The translations under genes and the position numbers were made by a program. Below the pieces are notes generated by a model. That model was not told where the DNA came from, did no database searches, and saw nothing but the letters and a program-made list of their open reading frames with translations. 64,000 nt of DNA from Asticcacaulis solisilvae (GTDB taxonomy: Bacteria > Pseudomonadota > Alphaproteobacteria > Caulobacterales > Caulobacteraceae), in NCBI RefSeq assembly GCF_017875235.1, contig NZ_JAGGMI010000002.1:372001-436000 (forward strand), read 5' to 3'. This document shows, in pieces, positions 10,038 to 18,007 of this stretch (within the stretch, counting starts at the first letter, position 1; every line of letters starts with the position of its first letter).

Positions 10038-11020
10038 AAATAGGGCGTTTCAAGCCTGACCTGTTTCTCACCGGCATGGGGCTGGCCATTATCCTCGCCT
10101 GGCTCTTCCCCGGACCTGGCGCCGAAGGCGGCGCACTCCATCCGGAGATCCTGACCAAGGCCGCCATCGCCCTCGTCTTCTTCCTCAACGGCGCGCTTCT
10201 GTCGTTCGCGGCGCTCAAGGGCGGCGTCATGCGCTGGCGCCTGCACCTGATCATCCAGGGCACGACCTTCCTATTGTTTCCGCTGATCGGCGGCCTGTTC
10301 CTGTGGCTTTTCGGGCGCTGGATCAGCCCGGACCTCAAGATCGGTTTCTTCTACCTGTGCGCCCTGCCCTCGACCATTTCGTCATCGGTCGCCATGACAG
10401 CGGCGGCGCGCGGCAATGTGCCAGTCGCCATTTTCAATGCCGCAATATCAAGTCCTATCGGCATCTTCATCACGCCGCTGTGGATGAGCCTGATGCTTCA
10501 GACATCGGGACAAAGCCTCGACATCATTGCCGTTTTTCTCGACCTGACCCTGTGGATCATTGTGCCTCTGGTCGCCGGACAGCTGGCGCGGCCGTTGATC
10601 GGTACATGGTTGACCGCCCACAAAAAATGGGCGCAGGTCGCCGATCGCGGCTCGATCCTGCTTCTGGTCTACACCTCCTTCTGCGACTCGTTTGCCAAGA
10701 ATGTCTGGGGCAGCGCATCGCTTCCCACCTTGTCGCTGACCATTGCGGCGACGCTCGGCCTGTTCTTTCTGGTGCTGTTCACTTTGTGGAAGCTATGCGA
10801 TCGCGGCCATATTGATCACGCCGCCCGCTCTGCCGTCGTCTTCTGCGGCACCAAGAAGGGCCTGGCCGCCGGCATCCCCATGGCACACCTTCTGTTCGCC
10901 GGTCATCCGGGCCTGGGTCTGATCCTGCTGCCGATCATGATCTATCATCCGCTGCAGCTTCTGATCTGCACCCCGCTGGCCAATCGCTGGGCGAAAGAAA
11001 CGGATGCTGTAACCCCTTAA
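10034..11020 (+). CDS. Bile acid:sodium symporter family transporter (YfeH-type)
   Basis: This integral membrane protein of about 328 residues has nine to ten hydrophobic segments and the SBF-like pattern, including CALPSTISSSVAMTAAARGN near residue 115 and GTKKGLAAGIPMA near 280. The GTG at 10034 overlaps the methyltransferase stop as GTGA; an in-frame GTG at 10025 is also possible. Despite the family name, bacterial members often move other organic anions, so the substrate is open. It is the third member of a tightly packed plus-strand run. Confidence 0.85.
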   Translation: MKIGRFKPDLFLTGMGLAIILAWLFPGPGAEGGALHPEILTKAAIALVFFLNGALLSFAALKGGVMRWRLHLIIQGTTFLLFPLIGGLFLWLFGRWISPDLKIGFFYLCALPSTISSSVAMTAAARGNVPVAIFNAAISSPIGIFITPLWMSLMLQTSGQSLDIIAVFLDLTLWIIVPLVAGQLARPLIGTWLTAHKKWAQVADRGSILLLVYTSFCDSFAKNVWGSASLPTLSLTIAATLGLFFLVLFTLWKLCDRGHIDHAARSAVVFCGTKKGLAAGIPMAHLLFAGHPGLGLILLPIMIYHPLQLLICTPLANRWAKETDAVTP

Positions 11021-11110
11021 ATTAAAAAGAATTAAGGTCGCACGGGTTCATTTTGCATTCATAGTGCCGGCCATAGGCTGAAAGCGTTCAAGCTATCCAA
11101 AGGGGCAAAC

Positions 11111-11284
11111 ATGATTTCGAAACTGGCCAAACTGGCTATCGCCGCGGCACTGATGACGTCGCTTTCAGGCTGCGTCGTCGTTCTTGACGGCAAGGACGGC
11201 AGCTTCCATCATCACAAGTCAGACGACGACCATCAGCATCACGACGAAAAGCCCGCTGACGAAGTCGAAAAGACGGCGACCTGA
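11111..11284 (+). CDS. Small lipoprotein with His/Asp-rich tail
   Basis: The 57-residue ORF has a strong ribosome-binding site (AAAGGGG) before its ATG. It carries a charged N-terminus, a hydrophobic core and the lipobox LSGC with Cys21, a classic lipoprotein signal. The mature part would be 37 residues, rich in His and Asp (FHHHKSDDDHQHHDE), a composition that could bind Zn, Ni or Cu. It is the first of three consecutive tiny lipoprotein genes. The residues after Cys are V-V-V, so outer-membrane sorting is expected. No family is recognised. Confidence 0.7.
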   Translation: MISKLAKLAIAAALMTSLSGCVVVLDGKDGSFHHHKSDDDHQHHDEKPADEVEKTAT

Positions 11285-11325
11285 AGACCGTCACCAAACG
11301 CACATACCAAGAAAGAATACCCCCA

Positions 11326-11403
11326 ATGAAATCCCTCGCACTCAAACTCGCCGTCCTGGCCCTGGTCGCCACGTCACTGTCGGGTTGCATTATCCTGGCT
11401 TGA
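11326..11403 (+). CDS. Ultra-short lipoprotein precursor, 25 residues
   Basis: The ORF encodes a complete lipoprotein signal with lipobox LSGC (Cys21), followed by only four residues (IILA) and a stop. AAGAAAG lies about 10 bases upstream of the ATG. The signal sequence resembles that of the preceding gene (ATSLSGC against MTSLSGC), suggesting duplication and loss of the mature domain, or selection for a lipopeptide. It lies 41 bp after the first lipoprotein gene. Expression is not proven; the repeated pattern and ribosome-binding sites support it. Confidence 0.6.
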   Translation: MKSLALKLAVLALVATSLSGCIILA

Positions 11404-11492
11404 TGCCGGTTTAAACAAACCATCCCTTAATCGCATTGCCCGCTTACCCCGGGCGAGCCACACTTCACGTTGAAAACAAAAGGATTGCGCAC

Positions 11493-11564
11493 ATGAAACG
11501 TCTGCTTGCCACCATCGGTCTCGGCTTTGTCGCGTCGGCCCTGTCTGCCTGCGTTCTGATCTAA
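11493..11564 (+). CDS. Ultra-short lipoprotein precursor, 23 residues
   Basis: The ORF encodes a signal with lipobox LSAC (Cys20) and only three following residues (VLI). AAAAGGA is spaced 8-9 bases before the ATG, one of the best ribosome-binding sites in the area. A short GC-rich hairpin (GCCCG/CGGGC) lies between it and the previous mini-gene. Its stop codon overlaps the stop of the convergent GST gene. The predicted product after processing is a lipid-modified tetrapeptide. No known family. Confidence 0.6.
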   Translation: MKRLLATIGLGFVASALSACVLI

Positions 11565-12223
11565 GCGTAGGCGTAAGGCCCACCGCGTTCCAGCGCCCGT
11601 CCGTACGCCGGACGGGCGTGAATACGATCCAACCAGGCCCGGACATGCGGCCTGTCGCCAGCACCGGCGCGCGCAGCCGCTGCTTCAACCGGAAAGCTCA
11701 TCATGATGTCGGCGGCGGTGAATTCATCGCCCGCGAACCATTCATGGTCGGTAAGCGTCTTTTCCCAGAAATCGATATTGGCCTGAAGATTGGGCCGCAC
11801 CATCAACTCCTCGATCTTTTCGGCGATTCGCGACGCGATGGGCCGCGCCAGCAGAGGCGTCTTGGTACGGATGCGGTCGACGACCAGCTTGAGCAGCAGG
11901 GGCTGCATGGCTGAACCTTCGGCATAGAACATCCAATAGGTAAAGGCGTTGCGCGCCCGGGTCTTGGGCTGGGGGATCAGCCCCGTGCCGTCATAGGTGT
12001 GCAGGATATAGTCCATGATCGCGCCGGTTTCGGCGATCACTTCGCCCTCGTCGGTGACGATGACCGGCGCCTTGCCCAAGGGGTGAATTTTTTTCAGTTC
12101 GGTCGGTGCCAGATAGTTGGCGTCTCGCTTATAGTGCTTGACGTCATAAGGGAGGCGCAGTTCTTCGAGCAGCCACAAGACGCGTTGCGAGCGTGAATTT
12201 TCCAGGTGATGAACGGTAAGCAC
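11561..12223 (-). CDS. Glutathione S-transferase family protein
   Basis: The 220-residue protein has a thioredoxin-like N-terminal domain (LTVHHLENSRSQRVLWLLEEL, with a Ser near residue 11 in the glutathione-activating region), the cis-Pro region GKAPVI near 52 and the E-T-G-A-I glutathione gamma-glutamyl site near 66. An all-helical C-terminal domain follows. It resembles the beta/theta classes. It is a stand-alone gene between the mini-lipoproteins and hrpB. The electrophilic substrate is unknown. Confidence 0.92.
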   Translation of the reverse strand: MLTVHHLENSRSQRVLWLLEELRLPYDVKHYKRDANYLAPTELKKIHPLGKAPVIVTDEGEVIAETGAIMDYILHTYDGTGLIPQPKTRARNAFTYWMFYAEGSAMQPLLLKLVVDRIRTKTPLLARPIASRIAEKIEELMVRPNLQANIDFWEKTLTDHEWFAGDEFTAADIMMSFPVEAAAARAGAGDRPHVRAWLDRIHARPAYGRALERGGPYAYA

Positions 12224-12279
12224 GGCGCCTCCAAAAGCCTTTGTGCAAGTTATACGCTCAACATCAGATATGGATGCAA

Positions 12280-14751
12280 TTATGTTCCGCGCGGTTTCGC
12301 GCGCGTCGTCGGATCGGCCTCACGCGGGTTTTCCGGCCAGACGTGACGCGGGTAGCGCCCCTTCATCTCGCTGCGCACTTCGGCCCAAGACCCGTCCCAG
12401 AAGGCGGGCAGGTCCTTGGTGATCTGGATCGGCCGATGCGCCGGCGAGGTCAGGGCCAGGGTCACGGGGATACGGTTAGGCCCAAGCGTCGGGTGAAGGG
12501 TGGTGCCGTAAAGCTCCTGGACGCGGACATCGACGCGCGGCCCGCCTTCGGCGCCGTAGTCGATGCGGATATTCGATCCCGTCGGCATGCGCAGCGTCTC
12601 GGGCGCCAGTTTATCGAGCGCCTTCTGCTGGTCGTAGGTCAGGATGTTGAGCAGCGCCTGATAGGTATCGTGGGTGCTAAGGGACAACATCGACTTGCCA
12701 GCGGCATAGGGGCCGAGCCAGCTCTCAAGCGTTGATAGCAGCGCGTCGTCGCCAAGATCCGGCCAGGTGTCATCCTGGCCGCGCAGGAAGGCAACGCGCT
12801 CACGAAACCCCCCAGCGCTCTCGGAAAATTTCAGCGCTTTCAGCCCCTTTTGCTGAATTTCTTCGGCTTCCGCATGAAGCAGAAGCTCCGGCGGGATCTG
12901 ATTCAATGGCTTTGATGACAGGACCAGGGCGCCCAGCCGCACCTGCTCGAACGCCCGGAAGCGCCCATTGGTCTTTTCCAGCACCGGCCCCTTGCTGACC
13001 CGATCTGCGAACAGCGTCATCACTTCGGCTTCGGTCAGGGCCGCGCCCAACAGTATGCGGTCGCGGTTGGAGCCGCCGCCGAGATCGCCGACCGCCAGGA
13101 ATTCGGCCCTGGCCAAGGGATCGTGCTCATCGACATAGGCGCCACGGCCATTGGCCATCAGGAATTCGCCCGGCTTGCCGCGCGCCCGCGCGATGCGTTC
13201 GGGGAAACATTCCGCCAGCAGATGATGTGACAGGACGCGCCCGCCTGCCCTGTTTGCCGTTTTGATGAGCGCGGACGCCTGCCGCGTCCAGTTGTCGGCC
13301 AGGCTGCGCGCCTGCGTGACCTTCGGCGAACGATCCTTGCCCAGGGCATCGAGGCGCAGGTCGAGATCGGTCGCCTTGCCGCCCACGCCGCTTTCCGACA
13401 GCAGGACGGCCAGTTGCGCACCCTGCGCCGCGGCACCGGCCTCGGCGGCCTTAAGCAGCATATGCGCCAGTCGTGGCGCCATCGGCAGTTGCGCCATCAG
13501 CCGGCCATGCGGCGTCAGGTCGCCATTGGTATCCAACGCTCCAAGCGCCCGGAGGAGTTTTACGGCCTCGTCCATCGCGGCTTTAGGCGGATGATCGAGC
13601 AGCGCCAGGCCTTCGGTCGACTTGGCGCCCCATAGCCGCAGCGACAGTGCCAGTTGCGACAGGTCGGTCTCGAGGATTTCCGGCCGGGCGAACGGAATCA
13701 ATGATCGATCCTGTTCGGCATCCCACAGGCGATAGGCGTCGCCAGCCTGCGTCCGGCCAGCGCGGCCGCGTCTCTGGTCGGCCGAAGCGCGTGACACCCG
13801 CTCGGTGACGAAGGCGGTGACCCCGCGCGCCGGGTCGAACCGCCCCAGCCGCGACAGGCCGCAGTCGATGACCATCGAAACCTTGTCGAGGGTCAGCGAG
13901 GTTTCGGCAATGGCGGTCGCCAGCACGATCTTGGGATGGCCGGGTGCGTTCTTGCTCAGCACGCGCGCCTGATCGCGAAAATCCATGGCGCCGTAAAGCT
14001 TGTAAAGTTCGATATGCGCAGGCAAACCCCGCTCTTCGACACGCTGGGCGACGCGATGAATTTCGCCCTGTCCGGGAAGGAAAACCAACATGGTTTCAGC
14101 TGCTTCCGCCGACAACTTGCCGGAGAGCCTTACGATATGCCGCGCGATGTCGGTTTCCATCGGCAGGGTCTGGTCGCGCCCCAGATAGTGGGTGGTGATC
14201 GGATAGGTCCGCCCCAGCGAGGTAAAGCCCTTCGCATCCGCCAGCAGGCCTAGCACCCGTTCGCCATCCAGGGTCGCCGACATAACCAAGAGCCGCAGGT
14301 CGTCACGTAGAACGCCCTGCGCATCGCGGGCGAAGGCCAGGCCAAGATCAGCGTCCAGGCTGCGTTCGTGGAACTCGTCGAAGATTACGCAGCCGATGCC
14401 GTCGAGCGACGGATCATCGAGGATCAATCTTGAAAATATGCCTTCGGTGACGACTTCGATACGCGTCCTACCGCTAACCTTGGTCTCGCCACGCACGCGG
14501 AAACCGACCGTCTGGCCGACGGGCTCGCCGAGCGTCTCAGCCATGCGCGCCGCCGCCGCCCGCGCCGCCAACCGCCTGGGTTCCAGCAGGATGATCTTCC
14601 GTCCGCCAAGCCATGGCTCTTCCAGCAGGGCCAGGGGTACGCCCGTGGTCTTGCCCGCGCCGGGCGGCGCGATGATCAGGGCCGTGACGTTATCTGCCAG
14701 CCAGGCTTTAAGGGGCGCGAATATCTCTTCGACGGGAAGCATGGCCTTCAC
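12280..14751 (-). CDS. hrpB: ATP-dependent RNA helicase HrpB
   Basis: This 823-residue DEAH-class helicase matches HrpB. Motif I is APPGAGKTT (about residues 29-37), motif II is DEFHER (about 125), motif III is SATLDGE and motif VI is QRRGRAGRT (about 328). The long C-terminal HrpB-specific region begins near residue 450. HrpB is a predicted cytoplasmic RNA-remodelling enzyme whose precise role is uncertain. It is transcribed alone on the minus strand, and family A repeats lie directly upstream. Confidence 0.95.
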   Translation of the reverse strand: MKAMLPVEEIFAPLKAWLADNVTALIIAPPGAGKTTGVPLALLEEPWLGGRKIILLEPRRLAARAAAARMAETLGEPVGQTVGFRVRGETKVSGRTRIEVVTEGIFSRLILDDPSLDGIGCVIFDEFHERSLDADLGLAFARDAQGVLRDDLRLLVMSATLDGERVLGLLADAKGFTSLGRTYPITTHYLGRDQTLPMETDIARHIVRLSGKLSAEAAETMLVFLPGQGEIHRVAQRVEERGLPAHIELYKLYGAMDFRDQARVLSKNAPGHPKIVLATAIAETSLTLDKVSMVIDCGLSRLGRFDPARGVTAFVTERVSRASADQRRGRAGRTQAGDAYRLWDAEQDRSLIPFARPEILETDLSQLALSLRLWGAKSTEGLALLDHPPKAAMDEAVKLLRALGALDTNGDLTPHGRLMAQLPMAPRLAHMLLKAAEAGAAAQGAQLAVLLSESGVGGKATDLDLRLDALGKDRSPKVTQARSLADNWTRQASALIKTANRAGGRVLSHHLLAECFPERIARARGKPGEFLMANGRGAYVDEHDPLARAEFLAVGDLGGGSNRDRILLGAALTEAEVMTLFADRVSKGPVLEKTNGRFRAFEQVRLGALVLSSKPLNQIPPELLLHAEAEEIQQKGLKALKFSESAGGFRERVAFLRGQDDTWPDLGDDALLSTLESWLGPYAAGKSMLSLSTHDTYQALLNILTYDQQKALDKLAPETLRMPTGSNIRIDYGAEGGPRVDVRVQELYGTTLHPTLGPNRIPVTLALTSPAHRPIQITKDLPAFWDGSWAEVRSEMKGRYPRHVWPENPREADPTTRAKPRGT

Positions 14752-14756
14752 CTAGT

Positions 14757-14800
14757 GCGATATGCCAAAAAGTGTGCAGCGGTTTTGGGCGGAATATCGC
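14757..14800 (+). repeat. Family A hairpin repeat, copy 1
   Basis: This 44-bp element is bounded by GCGATAT (14757-14763) and ATATCGC (14794-14800). An inner pairing of CCAAAA with TTTTGG flanks the core AGTGTGCAGCGG. Related 44-bp copies on the minus strand lie at 32956-32999 and 39282-39325, and a diverged one at 14859-14901. Confidence 0.85.
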
Positions 14801-14810
14801 GACAAAACAA

Positions 14811-14858
14811 AAACCTAGAGCATGATGACGGTTCGACTGAAACGCATCATGGTCTAGA
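14811..14858. repeat. Linker palindrome between two family A hairpins
   Basis: An imperfect inverted repeat, CTAGAGCATGATG facing CATCATGGTCTAG, joins family A copies 1 and 2 into one composite structured element of about 145 bp between hrpB and the permease terminator. Confidence 0.65.
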
Positions 14859-14901
14859 GCGCATTCCGGAAAGTGTGAAGCGGTTTTCGGAGCAAATGCG
14901 C
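14859..14901 (+). repeat. Family A hairpin repeat, copy 2 (diverged)
   Basis: It shares the core AAGTGTGAAGCGGTTTTCGG with copy 1, but its outer arms are GCGCATT (14859-14865) and AATGCGC (14895-14901). The outer arms have changed together and still pair, which argues for selection on, or spread of, a folded element. Confidence 0.8.
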
Positions 14902-14921
14902 GTCAAAAAAAGACGGGCCAC

Positions 14922-14953
14922 AAAAGAAAAAGGCGCCCGGTTGCCCGGACGCC
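14922..14953 (-). terminator. Rho-independent terminator of the amino-acid permease gene
   Basis: Read on the minus strand, GGCGTCCGG and CCGGGCGCC pair around a GCAA loop and are followed by TTTTTCTTTT. It lies about 20 bp after the permease stop codon. Confidence 0.85.
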
Positions 14954-14975
14954 CTTATTCTCAACTGTTGCCGTC

Positions 14976-16547
14976 TCAGGTCGTGCCTGGCGCCGGCGGG
15001 ATGTCCTTGTCGTCCTCATGGACCTCGATAAGGCCCCGGCCGACATGGCTGTGGCTGCGGCTGTAGGCGAAGTAGATCACCAGACCGACCGCGGCCCAGA
15101 TCGGCAGGACCAGCTTGGCGACCATCGGCAGGTTCAGGTACAGGCCCAGCGTGCCGAGAATAGCCAGCGGCGCGATGATCCATACCAGGGGCGTCTTGAA
15201 CGGACGGTGACGGTTCGGATCGGTCTTGCGCAGCACCAGGATGGCGATGGCGACCATGAAGAAGGCGAACAGCGTACCTGAGTTCGACACGTCGGCCAGT
15301 TGGCCAACCGGGAAGAAGGCGCCGGCAACGGCAACGCAGAGACCGGTAAAGATGGTCATCTTCCACGGCGTCTTCCACTTCGGGTGCACGTCGGCCAGCT
15401 TTTCGGGCAACAGGCCATCGCGCGCCATGACGAAGAAGATGCGCGTCTGGCCGTAGATCATCATCAGGATAACCGACGGCAGGGCGATCATGGCCGCCAG
15501 GCCGATCAGGTTGCCGACCTGCTCGAAGCCGACCTTGCGCAGGACTTCGGCCAAGGCTTCGCGCGAACAGACGATCGGCGCGTCACCCGAAGCGGTGGCC
15601 ACGCGGCAGGCTTCGGCAAAGGCTGCCGAGTCCGGCGACAGGACCACGCCGTTGACAGTCAGGGGTTGCGCGCCAACCGCGCCGATGACGCCGCCGGCAA
15701 CCAGCAGGTAGAAGATGGTGCAGATGGCGAGCGAGGCAATCAGGCCGATCGGCACGTTTTTCTGCGGGTTCTTGGTCTCTTCGGCGGCGGTCGACACCGC
15801 ATCGAAGCCGACATAGGCGAAGAAGATCGAAGCGGCGGCGCCGATAACGCCCAGACCGTCATGGCCGAACAGGCCAGTCGGCATCAGCGGCGTGAAGTTC
15901 TCGCCCTTCAGGATCGGGAAGCTGAGCACAATAAAGGCGGTCAAGGCTGAAATCTTGACCGCCACAAGGACAGCATTGACCTTTGCGCTTTCGCTGGTGC
16001 CGATGACCAGAAGCCACGTTACCGCCAGCGCTACGATGATGGCCGGCAGGTTGATGACGCCGTAGGTGAAATCGACGGTCGGCACAAAGCCGTTCATACC
16101 CCAGGTCGGTCCCGCCGCAAGGAAGTACGGTAGCTCGAACCCCGTCCAGTTCTTGACAAGTCCCATCACATAGCCTGACCAGCCGACGCAGACAGCCGAG
16201 GCCGCAACGGCATATTCCAGGATCAGCGCCCAGCCGACCATCCAGGCCAGCAGTTCGCCCATGACGGCGTAGGTATAGGTGTAGGCCGACCCCGACACCG
16301 GCACCATGGAGGCCAGTTCGGAATAGCACAGGGCGGCGACGGCGCAGACGAAGCCGGCGACGATGAAGGAGAACATCATGCCCGGACCGGCTTTTTGGGC
16401 GGCCGCGGCGGTCAGGACGAAGATACCGGTGCCGATGATGGCGCCAATGCCCAGCATGGTCAGTTGGAATGCACCCAGAGAGCGGTGCAGCGATTTTTTC
16501 TCGGCCGTGGCCAGGATCGCGTCTAGTGGCTTTACACGCCAGTTCAT
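14976..16547 (-). CDS. APC-superfamily amino acid permease (cationic amino acid transporter type)
   Basis: This 523-residue membrane protein has about twelve to thirteen hydrophobic segments. The first contains the APC signature LGIGAIIGTGIFVLT (about residues 32-46), with the unwound GIGTG motif of transmembrane helix 1; GFDAVSTAAEE near 245 matches helix 6. It resembles YfnA/CAT-type permeases. The start MNWRVKPLDAILATAEKK is typical. A terminator follows the gene, and a small AT-rich palindrome lies about 120 bp upstream. The amino-acid substrate is not determined. Confidence 0.92.
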   Translation of the reverse strand: MNWRVKPLDAILATAEKKSLHRSLGAFQLTMLGIGAIIGTGIFVLTAAAAQKAGPGMMFSFIVAGFVCAVAALCYSELASMVPVSGSAYTYTYAVMGELLAWMVGWALILEYAVAASAVCVGWSGYVMGLVKNWTGFELPYFLAAGPTWGMNGFVPTVDFTYGVINLPAIIVALAVTWLLVIGTSESAKVNAVLVAVKISALTAFIVLSFPILKGENFTPLMPTGLFGHDGLGVIGAAASIFFAYVGFDAVSTAAEETKNPQKNVPIGLIASLAICTIFYLLVAGGVIGAVGAQPLTVNGVVLSPDSAAFAEACRVATASGDAPIVCSREALAEVLRKVGFEQVGNLIGLAAMIALPSVILMMIYGQTRIFFVMARDGLLPEKLADVHPKWKTPWKMTIFTGLCVAVAGAFFPVGQLADVSNSGTLFAFFMVAIAILVLRKTDPNRHRPFKTPLVWIIAPLAILGTLGLYLNLPMVAKLVLPIWAAVGLVIYFAYSRSHSHVGRGLIEVHEDDKDIPPAPGTT

Positions 16548-16667
16548 CTATCACCTTTGGAATATAGGCACCTGAACGCCCCCGGGCGCCGGTTTGATAA
16601 ACGAGACTATAACGCAAAAGTTGGAACCGCAACAATTTTGCGAAAGGTGAGAAGATGAAGGCAAAAT

Positions 16668-16684
16668 ATTCTAATTAATAGAAT
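16668..16684. promoter_or_regulatory. AT-rich palindrome in the divergent permease/MBL promoter region
   Basis: ATTCTA and TAGAAT are perfect inverted arms around ATTAA. The site lies 120 bp upstream of the permease start and about 150 bp upstream of the MBL hydrolase start. It could be a regulator-binding site; no regulator gene is adjacent. Confidence 0.35.
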
Positions 16685-16830
16685 TTTTCGGAAATCGAAG
16701 GTGTGCATTCACGGCATTATCAACGAAAACCATCCCTTCGCAGTGGCGAAAAGCATCAAGCGACACCATTTAAATTGATTTGGCAAAGCCGTGCAGCCAT
16801 ACAGTCTGTATCGGCTTTCAGGTAAATTTC

Positions 16831-17523
16831 ATGACCGCTTCCCCCCCTCCCGTCGGCGTACTGATCGCGCCGGTGACCCCGCTTCAGCAGAACTGCACGG
16901 TCGTGTGGTGCACGAAGACCGACAAGGCCGCGATCATCGATCCGGGCGGCGATGTCGAGCCGATCGTCGAGGAGCTGAAGCGGCGCGGACTGACACTGGA
17001 AAAGATCTGGGTGACGCATGGCCACGCCGACCACGCCGGCGGCACGCAAGCTTTGCGGGAACTGACGGGCTGTCCGGTCGAAGGTCCGCACCGCGACGAC
17101 GAATTCTGGATCGAGCGCATCCCCGAAGACGCCAAGCGGTGGGGCATCTACGACGCACAGAGCTTCGTACCCGATCGCTGGCTTGAGGACGGCGACACGG
17201 TCACCCTGGGTGAAACGACCTGGAACATCATCCACTGTCCCGGCCACACACCGGGCCACGTCGTCTTCCACCATCCGGAAAGCCAGTTTGCCCAGGTCGG
17301 CGATGTTTTGTTCGCCGGCTCGATCGGCCGCACCGACTTTCCGCGCGGCAACCATGCCGACCTGATCAACGCCATCACGCAAAAACTGTGGCCGCTGGGC
17401 GATGTCCGCTTCGTGCCCGGTCACGGCCCGATGTCGAGCTTCAATGCGGAACGACGCGGCAACCCCTATGTCGGCGACCGCGTCGTAGGCCGATCCCAGC
17501 CCAATAACTCCGGCCCCGGTTAG
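16831..17523 (+). CDS. MBL-fold metallo-hydrolase (GloB2/YcbL-like)
   Basis: The 230-residue protein has the metallo-beta-lactamase metal site: THGHADHAGG (HxHxDH, about residues 61-70), HCPGHTPGH with the third metal His (about 136-144), GDVLFAGSIGRTDFP with the bridging Asp, and the late FVPGHGP His. This pattern matches the compact glyoxalase-II-like hydrolases, which may act on S-D-lactoylglutathione or other thioesters. The ATG at 16831 was chosen over 16780 because AGG lies about 8 bases upstream and the earlier residues are not conserved. Confidence 0.9.
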   Translation: MTASPPPVGVLIAPVTPLQQNCTVVWCTKTDKAAIIDPGGDVEPIVEELKRRGLTLEKIWVTHGHADHAGGTQALRELTGCPVEGPHRDDEFWIERIPEDAKRWGIYDAQSFVPDRWLEDGDTVTLGETTWNIIHCPGHTPGHVVFHHPESQFAQVGDVLFAGSIGRTDFPRGNHADLINAITQKLWPLGDVRFVPGHGPMSSFNAERRGNPYVGDRVVGRSQPNNSGPG

Positions 17524-17586
17524 TGAGCATGAGGCCCGTCAACGCGTGACGTCGCGATTCCGGGTCCAGGGGGCTTGCTTCCTGGG

Positions 17587-17892
17587 TTAGCCTTTGAGGA
17601 GCGGTGCCAGGCGCTGGGCGACGCCCATATCGCCCTGGATCTTCATCTTGCCGGTCATGAAGGCCATCATCGGGTCGAGCGCGCCCGAAGCGATGCTCTT
17701 GAAATCGTCGATAGAAACCTGGACGGTCGCGTCGGCGTCGCCGTCTTCGTTGGTGACGGTGTTGGGGACGGCGGCGCCATTGATCAGGATCTTGCCGTCG
17801 CCGCCGAAGTCGAGCTTCACGATCTTGCCCAGGCCGGATTCGGTCCCCAGCTTCTCGGCAATTTTCTGCGTGATGGTTTCCAGATCGGACAT
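17587..17892 (-). CDS. SCP2 sterol-binding domain protein
   Basis: The 101-residue stand-alone SCP2 domain shows the family core: GKIVKLDFGGDGKILING near residues 22-40, a strand-turn region rich in D and T, then DPMMAFMTGKMKIQGDMG near 76-93. SCP2 domains hold lipids or other hydrophobic ligands in a cavity. It is monocistronic. The ligand is unknown. Confidence 0.92.
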   Translation of the reverse strand: MSDLETITQKIAEKLGTESGLGKIVKLDFGGDGKILINGAAVPNTVTNEDGDADATVQVSIDDFKSIASGALDPMMAFMTGKMKIQGDMGVAQRLAPLLKG

Positions 17893-18007
17893 GGCCCTGC
17901 GACTCCTTATGGTTTAGAGGTGGCGACCTTAAGCCAAATCTGGCGCGCCGCAAGATAGCCGTAAGGTAAGCTGCGGCAATTATTTGTGACCGTTTGAGTG
18001 AGGGTAT

